A stretch of 64,000 nt of DNA from Comamonadaceae bacterium (lineage in GTDB: Bacteria; Pseudomonadota; Gammaproteobacteria; Burkholderiales; Burkholderiaceae_C), in assembly GCA_027488985.1 (NCBI GenBank), contig JAIYAR010000017.1:1-64000 (forward strand), read 5' to 3'. A program made the position numbers and the translations under genes. The first letter of the stretch is position 1. The number at the start of each line of letters is the position of its first letter. The notes under the pieces were generated by a model. The model was not told the DNA's origin and made no database searches. It saw nothing but the letters and a program-made list of their open reading frames with translations. Shown piece by piece: positions 29,533-38,736 of the stretch.

Positions 29533-30867
29533 GTGTCTGCTATCCAAATCCCAGGGCTTGATATCGAAGAGCGTAGCCCAGGCTCTTTTCGCGTGCGTGC
29601 CCGTGTTCACCCGTTTTTCGCACTAACCCGTACTTTCGATAACGAACTCAACGCCTTAAGTTGGGGCTGTCAGCAACTTGAGCGTCTGCACGCGTTACAT
29701 AAAAAGCTGAGTGATGAAGGGCGCCTCCCCAGCACGTCCCTAAGTCGTGAGTCTGCAAAAGCGCTTGGGCTGGAGGCCTTGATTGAGGGAGAAGAGGTGC
29801 CGAGTGAGGCCGCCGCCGCCAAGGTCAGGTCAGCAGGGGATGAAATTTATACCTTTGACGTTCTCGACTCATACATGGAAAACGAAGGCAAGGAGTTGAG
29901 TGCCGGATATTTCAGCCGCACGCGCCGATTGAAACAATATTTCGGTGATGTAGCCATTTCCGGAATCACGACAGCCACCATCAAGACCTACATTGCAGCC
30001 CGCCTCAGTGGGGAATTGGGGCATGGGCGCTCAAAAACGGCTTCTTATGCAAGCAAAAACAGGGAGTACCAGCGTAATCGAACACGTCGCTCTAGGGGCG
30101 TGCCCATAGTTCCGACAGCGTGTCCTGTTGATTTGCCATGCAGTGGCTCAGTGCGTCATGAATTGAAGCTGTTCCGTCAAGCACTAAAGGCCTTTGCAAA
30201 ACGTGATGACATCCGACGCGAGCAAATTGGCGCATATGTCAGCTCCCATCCGTTGCTCTGCATCGAGCTGCCATCCCCTGGAGAGCCACGCAAGCGCCGC
30301 ATCAGTGACACGGAATTGGCATGCATATTGGGAAAGATGGCGTGTGCCAAGAAGCGAGCAGCCATCTTGCTGTGCATTTACACGTCGCTGCGCCGAACCG
30401 AAGTGATTTCGTTGCGATGCGAAGACATTGATTGGTCTGGGCGTACGGTTTTGCTGCGCGCCCCAATGGAAGCCGACCCATCCCGCCCTGGTCAGATGCG
30501 GAAGAAGCGCAAAACCAAAACGGTTGAGCGAGACGTGCCGCTGGTGCCGGAAGCGCTAGAGTTGCTGCAAACCATAGCTGTTGCATCAAAAGGGGCGATT
30601 TTCGACTTTAAGGAAGCCTCGTTGACTCAGGCGTTCGGACGTGCTGCCGAGGCCGCTGGGGTAAAAAATGTACGCGTACACGATGCCAGAAGAGAGGCAC
30701 TGTCCTGGCTACATGACGTCCACGGACTCACGTTGGAACAGCTGACGCTTTTCTCGGGCCATACCGAGGTCAAAACCCTGCAGAAGCACTACTTTCAACC
30801 GAGTGCTTCAAAGCTTGCAGCCACGATTGCAAATAAGGGAGTAGCTCGTCGCAATATTGAGCATTGA
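29533..30867 (+). CDS. Tyrosine recombinase (integrase)
   Basis: 444 residues from GTG 29533 (GGAG five bases upstream); a TTG at 29497 has no ribosome site. N-terminal arm-binding and SAM-like core-binding domains (about 105-225), then the catalytic domain with Arg287 (LRRTE), a basic beta-hairpin near 325-333, HDAR (His383, Arg386), GH (His410) and Tyr420 (KHYFQP). It is the likely enzyme that inserted this island into the tRNA. Its gene is 141 bases inside the left end. Codon use appears somewhat less GC-biased than its chromosomal neighbours. Confidence 0.9.
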   Translation: MSAIQIPGLDIEERSPGSFRVRARVHPFFALTRTFDNELNALSWGCQQLERLHALHKKLSDEGRLPSTSLSRESAKALGLEALIEGEEVPSEAAAAKVRSAGDEIYTFDVLDSYMENEGKELSAGYFSRTRRLKQYFGDVAISGITTATIKTYIAARLSGELGHGRSKTASYASKNREYQRNRTRRSRGVPIVPTACPVDLPCSGSVRHELKLFRQALKAFAKRDDIRREQIGAYVSSHPLLCIELPSPGEPRKRRISDTELACILGKMACAKKRAAILLCIYTSLRRTEVISLRCEDIDWSGRTVLLRAPMEADPSRPGQMRKKRKTKTVERDVPLVPEALELLQTIAVASKGAIFDFKEASLTQAFGRAAEAAGVKNVRVHDARREALSWLHDVHGLTLEQLTLFSGHTEVKTLQKHYFQPSASKLAATIANKGVARRNIEH

Positions 30868-30937
30868 GGCCTTTTGTAGGCAAAAAATATAAAGTCTGCA
30901 CGCTAGACATGAAATCACAACTTCAACAGTGCATTTC

Positions 30938-31117
30938 ATGACTTACTTAACAGCAACTGAACTTGCGGCGCTGATGCGAATCAGCGTTCGTACTCTCTAC
31001 ACCTACATCGAGGCGCACCGCGTACCCTCGCCAATTTGGTTGGGTGGGAAGCGGCTTTGGGCCGCACAAGCGGTGCATGACTTCATCGCGTCGTCCAAGC
31101 AGCGCAAGCGACACTAA
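30938..31117 (+). CDS. AlpA-like excisionase/regulator
   Basis: 59 residues from ATG 30938 (GTG 30929 also open). Winged helix-turn-helix of the AlpA/excisionase type: LTATELAALMRISVRTLYTYIEAHRVPSPIWLGGKRLW. Small proteins like this activate integrase expression or direct excision. It follows the integrase gene by 70 bases and ends before a terminator. Confidence 0.82.
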   Translation: MTYLTATELAALMRISVRTLYTYIEAHRVPSPIWLGGKRLWAAQAVHDFIASSKQRKRH

Positions 31118-31161
31118 ATAAAGCGCATCAATCTGATCGTGGAAACCGCGACAGCAACAAG

Positions 31162-31185
31162 AAAAGGCCCCGAGGGGCCTTTTGT
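31162..31185 (+). terminator. Terminator after the AlpA-like gene
   Basis: AAAAGGCCCC (31162-31171) pairs with GGGGCCTTTT (31174-31183) around a GA turn; the central pair must open to form a loop. It also faces the convergent methyltransferase gene. Confidence 0.8.
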
Positions 31186-31232
31186 CTTGATGATGCATTG
31201 TCATCACCTGCGTGATGCCCCATTGTTTAGGC

Positions 31233-32597
31233 TCAATTGCCTGACTCGGAAGCTATGGCCAATGCAATGCGCGTAACTACCCCGGTAATCAGCGCGTTGC
31301 CTATCAGACGGGCGCGGGCGATGTCATTCACTCCGTCCAATCGGGTGAATCCACGGGGGAACCCGCTCAAAGCTTCCAGCTCTTCGGGCACCAAACGGCG
31401 CAGCCGACCGTCCGCAGCCCGCACAACGTGCTTTGTGCGCGAAACCGACGTGCCGCCCTCGCTGGTGATGATGGTGCGTGATGGTCGTTCTAACGCATCG
31501 GGGAACGCCATGGCCCCCTCGGTAAAGTGGTAGGCGAAGCCGGACGAGCTAACGCGGGGTACGGATTTGGCACCCTTGGCGTACTCCCATAGCGCAATGG
31601 TCGTGTCGGGGATATAAAAGTTCTCGGGCACGTCGCGGGTTTCCGCTATCACGTCGCCCAACGTGAGCGGCAGGGGATACCCAGTGAAAGGGGTACAGTC
31701 CTGCAGCTCCACGGAACGAACCTTGCCCGTGTAGACCCGCCCGTCAATGCACAAGCCAGCGTTTGCAAACTGTGACTTGCCGCCTGCGGAGGCCTGATAC
31801 GCCTCTTGTGCCGCAAAGATATCCCCGCCCAGCTCAAAGCTGGTCACAGCATGGGCCAGTAGCACCGGCAGCGCCTGGGCCAAAGGTGTTCCACCTACCA
31901 GCAGCCCCGACAGGTCGCCAATTGTGGCTTGCTTCAAGCGCTGGAACTGCGGCGTGCTTTGATGCACCGCCACGATAAAGAGCCGCTTACGCCGTTGGGC
32001 GAACCCATACTCGCCACTGTTTACCACTTGCCACGACACGGCGTAACCGAGGGACTGCAGACTCGCCAAGATGATGGAAAAGTCGCGGCCAGGGCAAGTG
32101 GATGGGCTGCTAAGGAGTCGGTCCACGTTCTCCAGCAGAACCTGCTGCACGGGTTGACCGGCTGCAATGCGGGCCTGCAGAATGCGGTGAATGCCCCACC
32201 ACATCACTCCCTTCTTTCCCTCGATGCCCTCGCTTTTGCTGCTGGGCTTGGCAACGCTGTAATCCTGACATGGGAAGCCCGCCACCAGCATGGTGGGGGC
32301 TGAAGCATTGATGCGTGACATTTCCGTGCTGTCTTCCAACACTTCCATGAGGTCGCGGCACACAGGTGCCAGACCGAACCGGGCCTCGTAGACGCGGGCG
32401 GCGTGCTGGTGCTTGCCTTTGGGTTCCCATTGGTTTGCGTATACGACATTGAAGGCACGCGGCAGGCCTTTGGCCTGGCGTTGCTGGTTGGCCTGCTCTA
32501 GGCCGAAGTGAAAACCGCCCACGCCAGCGAAAAGCTCAATAACGCGGTGGGATGTGGGGGTGGTAGAAGTGCTGGCTTGTGCACAGTTGGTTTGCAT
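31233..32597 (-). CDS. DNA (cytosine-5-)-methyltransferase, apparently without partner
   Basis: 454 residues. Motif I LFAGVGGFHFG (SAM site), motif IV GFPCQDYS with catalytic Cys110, motif VI ENVDR, motif VIII FAQRRKRLF, and motif X RLIGNAL at the end. The target-recognition region lies roughly in residues 230-380. No restriction gene is adjacent; flanking DNA is non-coding or the integrase side. It may be a solitary or anti-restriction methylase of the island. Confidence 0.9.
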   Translation of the reverse strand: MQTNCAQASTSTTPTSHRVIELFAGVGGFHFGLEQANQQRQAKGLPRAFNVVYANQWEPKGKHQHAARVYEARFGLAPVCRDLMEVLEDSTEMSRINASAPTMLVAGFPCQDYSVAKPSSKSEGIEGKKGVMWWGIHRILQARIAAGQPVQQVLLENVDRLLSSPSTCPGRDFSIILASLQSLGYAVSWQVVNSGEYGFAQRRKRLFIVAVHQSTPQFQRLKQATIGDLSGLLVGGTPLAQALPVLLAHAVTSFELGGDIFAAQEAYQASAGGKSQFANAGLCIDGRVYTGKVRSVELQDCTPFTGYPLPLTLGDVIAETRDVPENFYIPDTTIALWEYAKGAKSVPRVSSSGFAYHFTEGAMAFPDALERPSRTIITSEGGTSVSRTKHVVRAADGRLRRLVPEELEALSGFPRGFTRLDGVNDIARARLIGNALITGVVTRIALAIASESGN

Positions 32598-33311
32598 GAA
32601 CGTCTCCGGGTTGAAGCCCGGCGACGACGTACAAAAGCGAATTGCGACAGCAAAAACTTGTAAGACTCATGACGGCGCGTTGTGCCGGGCTGAGTCGTAA
32701 AGCCAGTGGGTTTAGCCTTTTCAGAAAACCAGCGAAAAGGACGAAGAAAGTTGATCTCGCGTGCGAGATCTGAAATACAAATACCTTGAAACTGCCCAAG
32801 AACGGGCAGCGTTTTTATATGGAGTGCCTATACGCTTGCGTACGTGGAGAGGGCTCAACACCCCGCGCCGTACATATCGCGCCAAGCGGGAGTCATGGGC
32901 GCACTGCCGGGTGGTACAGCAAGAGGCAGGACGGGGACGGATGCGAACCGCCCATAAGTCATGCTGTGCAACGCGGGGACGCATCCCACCGTTGCGCCTG
33001 AAACGACGGGCTGGCTCCAGCGTCCAAATTTCAAGGCAAACCACGTCCCCCTGCGGCACTACGCGGGTAGGGGGGTGTTTTGCCTTCGCTCAGAACTTCA
33101 CCAACATCCAATCGAAAACTCTTAACGTGATGTAAGAGCTCTTTTAAAAAAAGAATACGTATGGGTGTGACTAAAAGGGTCTAAGCCTCTGGAGGGGCTC
33201 GGGAGTGCTTCGGCAGGTTCGCGCGCGATCCGCGCGAACTGAAAACGGAGCAAATCTCAGCTCTGGGAATGGATGTCAGTGCACAGGCGTGGTTTGCATC
33301 GCTGCGCAAAA
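32598..33311. other. Non-coding island segment with inverted repeats
   Basis: No convincing gene on either strand; open frames here have no recognisable fold or ribosome site. It holds short perfect inverted repeats: GATCTCGC/GCGAGATC (32753-32770, 2-base spacer), CTCTTA/TAAGAG near 33119-33138, and GTTCGCGCG/CGCGCGAAC (33217-33239). These could be operators or part of an origin. Confidence 0.5.
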
Positions 33312-33340
33312 GCGAAAAAGGGTGGCCGATGCCACCCTTT
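33312..33340 (-). terminator. Terminator of the replication-relaxation-like gene
   Basis: A 10-bp stem (AAAGGGTGGC 33317-33326 with 33331-33340), loop CGAT; on the minus strand it is followed by TTTTTCGC. It lies 18 bases beyond the stop of the minus-strand gene. Confidence 0.82.
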
Positions 33341-33358
33341 GCCGTACCCCGTGCTCCG

Positions 33359-34207
33359 TTACATCACAGGCAGCAGGACGTCCGCCCACAAATTGCCGTC
33401 TACCTGTTCACTGGGCACCAAGCTCTTGGAAATCGGCAGCAGGGCGACGTTGACCATTTGCAACTGACCTTCGCGGATGCTCTGGTCTCGGAAGGCTTGC
33501 TGAAAGCTGGACGCGATATGTCGTAAGGCGTCCATGTTCGTGGCCACCACGGCGACCTGACGCAGGGGGTAGTCCGGGGTAATCATGGTCATATTGTCCT
33601 GGTCAAGATGTCGGCTGCAGAAGGCCACTACGGACTTGCGCGCGCTGGTGGACTTCCAGGCGTTCTCGCACTCAACCCACACCGCCTCGCCCTCACCCAA
33701 AAGGATGCCGTCGGGTTGCTTGCCATCGAGTACCCGCACCGGGCTGCGGTCGGTCGAAATCTCATGCTCAGTAATGACTTGCCAGCCGTTGCGTAGGGCA
33801 TCTATGAGATACCAGTTGCTGCACGCACGGTGCACTGGATTGCCAAGCGCAAGGCTATGTCCGCTGCTGGCGTCCAGACCTTCGTGTTCGTTGAGGAAGC
33901 GGGCTCCTTTGGCAGAGAGTAAGTACGCATCGCCTCCTTGGGGCAGCGCTCGCTTAATGACCATGCCGTCATCCTGCAGGGCTTTGAGTGTGCGCCTGGC
34001 CATAGGCCAGGATTGCGATGCATCACCCCAGACTAGCCGTGCGAGCATCCTACTGGTAAGCCAGCCAAAACGGTGCAGATAGCGGCACAGCGTGAGGCGA
34101 TTGCGCTCACCGATGATTCGTTTGTCCAGAGGCGTTGTCTCGGCCCCGTTATCGGTGGAAGGGGCAAGTGCAGCTTGGGCGAAGAGGGAAAGAGAGTAAT
34201 TGGACAT
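33359..34207 (-). CDS. Winged-helix protein resembling replication-relaxation (MobC-like) proteins
   Basis: 282 residues from ATG 34207 (MSNYSLSLF), with GGAG nine bases upstream; ATG 34219 lacks a site. N-terminal winged helix (LTLCRYLHRFGWLTSRMLARLVWG, RRTLKALQDDGMV). The second half has PDGIL followed by AVWVECENAWKS, a D...E-x-E pattern seen in the nuclease-like domain of Replic_Relax proteins of mobile elements. It probably acts in replication or mobilisation of the island. The family assignment is from memory of pattern and not certain. Confidence 0.6.
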   Translation of the reverse strand: MSNYSLSLFAQAALAPSTDNGAETTPLDKRIIGERNRLTLCRYLHRFGWLTSRMLARLVWGDASQSWPMARRTLKALQDDGMVIKRALPQGGDAYLLSAKGARFLNEHEGLDASSGHSLALGNPVHRACSNWYLIDALRNGWQVITEHEISTDRSPVRVLDGKQPDGILLGEGEAVWVECENAWKSTSARKSVVAFCSRHLDQDNMTMITPDYPLRQVAVVATNMDALRHIASSFQQAFRDQSIREGQLQMVNVALLPISKSLVPSEQVDGNLWADVLLPVM

Positions 34208-34763
34208 AGGTGTCTCCATGTGTTGGTTGTGGAGCACACCCTTGTGCTCCTGCTGTGTATAGCTACGCATCACAGCCGCCACATGGGATGGCCTTGTGTC
34301 TGCCGTGCAGACACAAGGGAGTCCGCCTATCGCGCCCTTTCCGCCTCTGGACGAGTCGCCGGTCGCTAGCCGCCTAGGGGCGGCTCACGGCTCAATACCG
34401 CGCCCCCTCTGCATCTGCGATGCCGGGGCAAGGGGAAAAGCCGCTATCGGCGGCGGCACAAGGCCGCCCCTCAGCGCGTCGCGGTCGCGCCGGTCTGACG
34501 ACTCTTTACCCCTTGCCCCGGCCTCTAGACCGGGGGGCGGGGCTATCGCCCCCAGGCTTCGACGCAGGTTCGGCTGTGCTCACCGTGCGCCTACCCGTCC
34601 GCGCTGGGGCGCGGTCGCTGCTTGGAACGCAGCTCGGGCCTGGCTCCCCCAACCTGTCCCCGTCGTCTGTGGGCAGACGAGCGATGCCAGGGATTGCGCG
34701 ACGCCTGTCGCTTATCCCACCGTCATGTTGCGGTGGTTCCCGGGATACCGGTGCACCTTAAAG
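34208..34763. other. GC-rich, hairpin-dense non-coding segment
   Basis: No plausible protein. From 34292 it is full of inverted repeats: CCTTGTGTCTGC with 34307-34318 (12 bp, 3-base loop); CCGGGGCAAGGGG (34423-34435) with 34509-34521 (13 bp, perfect, enclosing 73 bases); GGGGC/GCCCC near 34543-34556; AGCCGCC/GGCGGCT near 34369-34386. It could be an origin, a transfer origin or a structured RNA. Confidence 0.55.
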
Positions 34764-36035
34764 TCAAGGAATCGGGTAGGTTTGCGCAGGCGGGAACAAG
34801 CTGGAAAGATTTGTTTGCCACATCTTGAACAGATATCCATGGTCCCGCGCTCTCCTGCGACCTTTCTTTCCAAACTCCTCGTGTAGCAAATAATCCAATT
34901 CAATCCGACCTAGTCGGAACATATCAGCAACATTTGCGAGTAAAGGTCCTTGAGTGTGGATAACGTCTGTGTACTGGAACTCTTCAACTCCGCTTGAGCT
35001 TTTCCTGCTAAGTGCCTTGACCCAAAAAGTCTCCTTGTGCTTTTTTGCTAAGGATTTTCGGAGCTGTTCCATATCCCAAAGCAGAACCTTCTCAGCGTTG
35101 CCTGTTGCAAGGTCAACATGCATGGAATTCAGAACGCTTTCATCTGTGGGCACATCTAGGTAATGCCCTTGTGGATTGGGTTTGTCGTTAAGTGAGCCAT
35201 ATAGCTGCAAGCGGCCATCCTTGTGATACCCGTAGGTATCCAACAGCCCGAGCCCATTCCTAATCGTGCTGCGCTTCCAATCAGGGGTTTTTGAAAATAA
35301 GGTTGTCCTGCTGGTCTGTCCGCTGGGCTTTGACCTTCCCGCTTTAATCTCGATACCCTTGTAATCTGGCGCTTTACTACTGTTGGCCTTGATGCCTAAC
35401 TTAGACTCCAGTGTGTAACCGACACCGGTTGGGCCCGCACGCATGGTAGGTATCCAGCCCTGACTTGCAATTCCTCGGAGCTTGTCTAAGAGCTCGTCGG
35501 CCACTAGCCTGGATGCCTTCACGATGTTGTTAACTACGCTGAGAAGGTGGTGGGACAGCTGTCCATCGGGAGATAGGATTCGCGGGTCACTTAGATTTGC
35601 AACATACAGTTCCGCACCGAAAGCGAAAATTCCCAGCAAATTCCCTGGCAAAACACGCTCTTTTAGCCCGTACACCCAGATTCTTGGATCCCCGTTTTTG
35701 GAATCAGGTCTGTATAGGGACACTTGTGTCGGCTCCAGACCAGAATGGTTTACAAAGAAACCTTTGACTATCCTTTTTCCAGTAGTCCCTTGTTCTTGCT
35801 GCTGGTAGTCATGAAATTTTGAAAGTCTCAGATAGTCCCTCAGCCCGGCGTGAGCATCCAGAATTGATTTATCTAGCCCTGTTGGCGTGGGTACAAGATA
35901 GCCTGCCGTTACTCCGAGTTGTGCTAGAGCAGCAATCACTGGCTCCAAAGGTCTGTCTGTCAGTTCGAGCATATTCAGTCGTAAGTCTTTAGGATTTGTT
36001 AAATTTAACACGGCCTTGCGACCCATCAGAGACAT
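34764..36035 (-). CDS. MvaI/BcnI-type restriction endonuclease
   Basis: 423 residues. The C-terminal half holds the family signature GVGYTLESKLGIKANSS and APDYKGIEIKAG: Glu210 and the PD-(D/E)XK residues Asp224, Glu229, Lys231. MvaI and BcnI are monomeric nicking-type enzymes that cut CCWGG and CCSGG; the exact target here is unknown. The N-terminal 190 residues, possibly target recognition, I do not recognise. Divergent from its methyltransferase with 64 bases between, the usual type II layout. Confidence 0.82.
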   Translation of the reverse strand: MSLMGRKAVLNLTNPKDLRLNMLELTDRPLEPVIAALAQLGVTAGYLVPTPTGLDKSILDAHAGLRDYLRLSKFHDYQQQEQGTTGKRIVKGFFVNHSGLEPTQVSLYRPDSKNGDPRIWVYGLKERVLPGNLLGIFAFGAELYVANLSDPRILSPDGQLSHHLLSVVNNIVKASRLVADELLDKLRGIASQGWIPTMRAGPTGVGYTLESKLGIKANSSKAPDYKGIEIKAGRSKPSGQTSRTTLFSKTPDWKRSTIRNGLGLLDTYGYHKDGRLQLYGSLNDKPNPQGHYLDVPTDESVLNSMHVDLATGNAEKVLLWDMEQLRKSLAKKHKETFWVKALSRKSSSGVEEFQYTDVIHTQGPLLANVADMFRLGRIELDYLLHEEFGKKGRRRARDHGYLFKMWQTNLSSLFPPAQTYPIP

Positions 36036-36099
36036 GGGCCTGGACTTTGCATTCGTTCCTCCCTAGAATTCGCTCAGTTCAAACTTTTAGGCGTGTTTC

Positions 36100-37680
36100 G
36101 TGAAGTACATCGAGCTTTTCGCGGGCTGTGGGGGGCTGTCTCTTGGCCTTAAATCAGTGGGTTTTGATTTGGTAATGGCCAACGAGCTCTCTCCAATGGC
36201 CGCTGAGTCATACGCATTCAACTTTTTCAATGAAGACCTCAGCCACGCAGCGGACCACGCAAAGAAAACCGTCAAGAAGACCCTTTGGCTTAGCAGTCAG
36301 TATCCAGCAACGGACCTAAAAAGTCGCTTACGGGAAGACCCAAGAGACTTTCCTGCAGTGGGGAATGGAAGTACCGACATTTCCCCTGACGGTCAAAATC
36401 TTCACGGAAGTTTAGTTGTTGGCAGCATTGTTGAATTGAACAATTGGCTCAGCCAAAGGCCTGAAGCGGCTGAGGCGATTCGTAACGGATTCGGAGCGGG
36501 GGAGGTAGATTTAGTTTCAGGAGGGCCACCCTGCCAAAGTTTCTCTATGGCTGGGCTGAGGCAACTTGAGTCCGATAAAAATTCATTGCCTTGGGAGTTC
36601 GCCAAGTTCGTCCGAACTGTGCAGCCTAAATTGGTCTTGCTTGAGAACGTTACGGGTATTCTGCGACCCTTCAAAGACAAGTTTGGTAAGAGTTTTTATG
36701 CTTGGTTTGAATTGGCAAAAGCATTTACAGCTATTGGCTACATCCCATTGTGTTTGCACGTGAATGCCAAAGTTGCGGGTGTTCCACAAAATCGACCGCG
36801 GTTCATTCTTCTTGGTCTGAGGGAAGATGTATTTGCTCAGCTTGAGGTTTCGCTCAACCCTGCTGAAGTTGAGCTGTTTCGTCAGCCAGTCGAGTTCTTT
36901 CACAGAACGAGACATGGGGAAGATGTTGAGTTAGACGCCTTGATGTATCGGGACATCGCCAGAGCAGCAGACAGAGAACTGTTCGAGAACTCATTCTTGG
37001 CACATTTGGTGGCAACAAAGAAATACGTAACTGTCAGCGATGCCATCGACGACCTACGCGAAGGTGGTGCAAAAAGTTCTAAGTTCGCAGAAGGGTTGGC
37101 GCGCACGTTCGCATCAGTTTTGCCTCGAAGGAAGATTAGCAATCACGTGCTTCGTACCAATAACGACCAAGTCAAAAGGCGTTTTCGTCTGTATCAAGTC
37201 TTACAGATGGTCGAGGGGGATGTTCGCAAAAAGGTCCTCTCTGTGCTCAAGGGAGAGACTCACGATCTGGATGCAGAGGCATGGGCAAAGCTCGCGGAAT
37301 TTGAGTACCTCACGGAGGCAAAAGTGTTCGCAAGATTTAAAGGTAAGAAACAATTCTTGGCCTTTTTGGATGCCCATTCGACAAAGAAGCAGACCCAAAA
37401 AGCGCTTGTAGCTGACCAACCTGCACCAGCCGCATTGTCTATTCCTGACGATGCTTGCCACTACCACAAAGAGCAGCAGCGAACACTGACAGTTCGTGAA
37501 ATGGCTCGAATCCAATCATTCCCTGATAACTTTGAGTTCCGTTCAAAAGTTACGACCGGCGGGAAAATGCGTAGCTTTGAAGTTCCTCAGTACACACAGG
37601 TTGGCAATGCCGTGCCTCCTCTTCTGGGTAGAGCGCTTGGATTGGCTACAGCAGATTTATTGCATAGGCTGACTCGCTAG
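36100..37680 (+). CDS. DNA (cytosine-5-)-methyltransferase of the R-M pair
   Basis: 526 residues from GTG 36100 (MKYIELFAGCGGLSLGL); the GTG start and AGGCG upstream suggest modest expression. Motif I is FAGCGG, motif IV GGPPCQSFS with catalytic Cys145, VI LLENVTG, VIII VPQNRPRFILLG, X QVGNAVPPLLG. About 90 residues separate motif I from IV, longer than average, and the variable region is large. It protects host DNA from the adjacent MvaI-type enzyme. A TAGAAT -10-like box is at 36064-36069 without a clear -35. Confidence 0.93.
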   Translation: MKYIELFAGCGGLSLGLKSVGFDLVMANELSPMAAESYAFNFFNEDLSHAADHAKKTVKKTLWLSSQYPATDLKSRLREDPRDFPAVGNGSTDISPDGQNLHGSLVVGSIVELNNWLSQRPEAAEAIRNGFGAGEVDLVSGGPPCQSFSMAGLRQLESDKNSLPWEFAKFVRTVQPKLVLLENVTGILRPFKDKFGKSFYAWFELAKAFTAIGYIPLCLHVNAKVAGVPQNRPRFILLGLREDVFAQLEVSLNPAEVELFRQPVEFFHRTRHGEDVELDALMYRDIARAADRELFENSFLAHLVATKKYVTVSDAIDDLREGGAKSSKFAEGLARTFASVLPRRKISNHVLRTNNDQVKRRFRLYQVLQMVEGDVRKKVLSVLKGETHDLDAEAWAKLAEFEYLTEAKVFARFKGKKQFLAFLDAHSTKKQTQKALVADQPAPAALSIPDDACHYHKEQQRTLTVREMARIQSFPDNFEFRSKVTTGGKMRSFEVPQYTQVGNAVPPLLGRALGLATADLLHRLTR

Positions 37681-38166
37681 GGGACGTTTATTTGACCTGC
37701 CTAGTAGGTTGAATCTTCAGTATGCCTTGCTTTTTTGCACAGGCTTTTCAAGCGACGTGGGCGTATAGCGCCCACCAGGTTCATCGCGATTTCGCTCTTG
37801 CACGGGGCGATTCTCTTCTATGAATTCATCGTGTCGATGTATGAAATAGAGGTCATAAAAGTCACGCAGCTGAGCGGGCATTCTTATTTGTTGTATGCCG
37901 GCAACTTAAAAACTTGTTCTCAAATCAATAATCGCTAAAGAACAAGTTTTTAGATATTGTTGTTGACTTTATTTTATTTTCCTTATTTTCTTTTCTGTCT
38001 TGAAGATTTAAAATTGCATTATCGATTGGTAATAAATGCAATCCTAATTTTTTGAATCAATTCCAGAAATGGAGTTGATTTGGCGGTAGATGGAGTGGAT
38101 GGAGATTAGAAAGCCTAATTTTCATTCTCTCTGGATACTTTTTAAATTCAATATAGAAAGAAAGTT
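37681..38166. other. AT-rich gap with two inverted repeats
   Basis: No gene I can support (a 67-codon TTG frame at 37735 is unconvincing). AAAAACTTGTTCT (37908-37920) pairs perfectly with 37939-37951 (13 bp, 18-base loop, then TTTAG-type tail), a possible terminator of the methyltransferase transcript. ATTGCATT (38013-38020) pairs with 38035-38042. Composition is much more AT-rich than the chromosome. Confidence 0.55.
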
Positions 38167-38736
38167 ATGGCAATGCTTCGTGAGCTTGGCGCACGAATTG
38201 TTGTTACAAATATCATGAATGATTCTGCTTTGGTAAGTGCTGGTGTGGAGAAATCGCTCTATTCAAGTCAAAAAAATTATCGGTATTTTGATGAGCTTAA
38301 ATATTCAACTGCCTACACGAAAGAATATTTGAAGTCGCATACAAACGAGGAAAGGGGTCTTGCTGAAGATGGTGCTGCAGTCATGGGGCTCGCAAGGTTT
38401 AACTGGTTGCTTGAGAAATCTCGACATAGTCTTAATGGAGTTTTTTCCGTGGCAGATATCGAGTTATGCTTAAACTGCTTTCGAGGTGATTTACTATCTC
38501 CTGAGCGCATTCGGACAATGGCAAGTTCAATTTGCTGGGAGCTTGATATCGATTTGGATGAGTATGGTGATTCGGAAATTGCACCGCTTATTGATAATCT
38601 TCGCGACTTATCGCGGCACCAATTAGTCGCTTTTGCTGATGCACTGGAGCAAATGTGGCATCGCGGGCTGCCTGCTGAAAAAGGAATTGCAGAGTTTTAT
38701 GGCGAGTTGGGGATTGAGCTTATCTCGTCTAAATAA
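38167..38736 (+). CDS. Unknown AT-rich island gene
   Basis: 189 residues, ATG at 38167 preceded by AGAAAGAAAG. Soluble, mostly helical, with two cysteines in LCLNCFRG and one in SICWELD. No signal peptide, membrane segment or motif I recognise. Base and codon use is strongly AT-shifted, indicating recent transfer from a different source than the rest of the island. Next to a restriction system, so a defence-related role is possible, but nothing in the protein shows it. Confidence 0.6.
   Translation: MAMLRELGARIVVTNIMNDSALVSAGVEKSLYSSQKNYRYFDELKYSTAYTKEYLKSHTNEERGLAEDGAAVMGLARFNWLLEKSRHSLNGVFSVADIELCLNCFRGDLLSPERIRTMASSICWELDIDLDEYGDSEIAPLIDNLRDLSRHQLVAFADALEQMWHRGLPAEKGIAEFYGELGIELISSK

Noticed and set aside
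32761..33135. 124-codon frame starting with GTG
   Set aside because: No ribosome site, no recognisable fold, frames of similar size on the other strand.
34296..34886. 196-codon open frame across the GC-rich island segment
   Set aside because: Amino acid content is dominated by Ala/Pro/Arg, no domain, no ribosome site; overlaps the 3' end of the nuclease gene. GC-rich DNA gives such frames by chance.
37735..37938. 67-codon TTG frame after the methyltransferase
   Set aside because: No ribosome site and part of it lies in a hairpin region; no family recognised.
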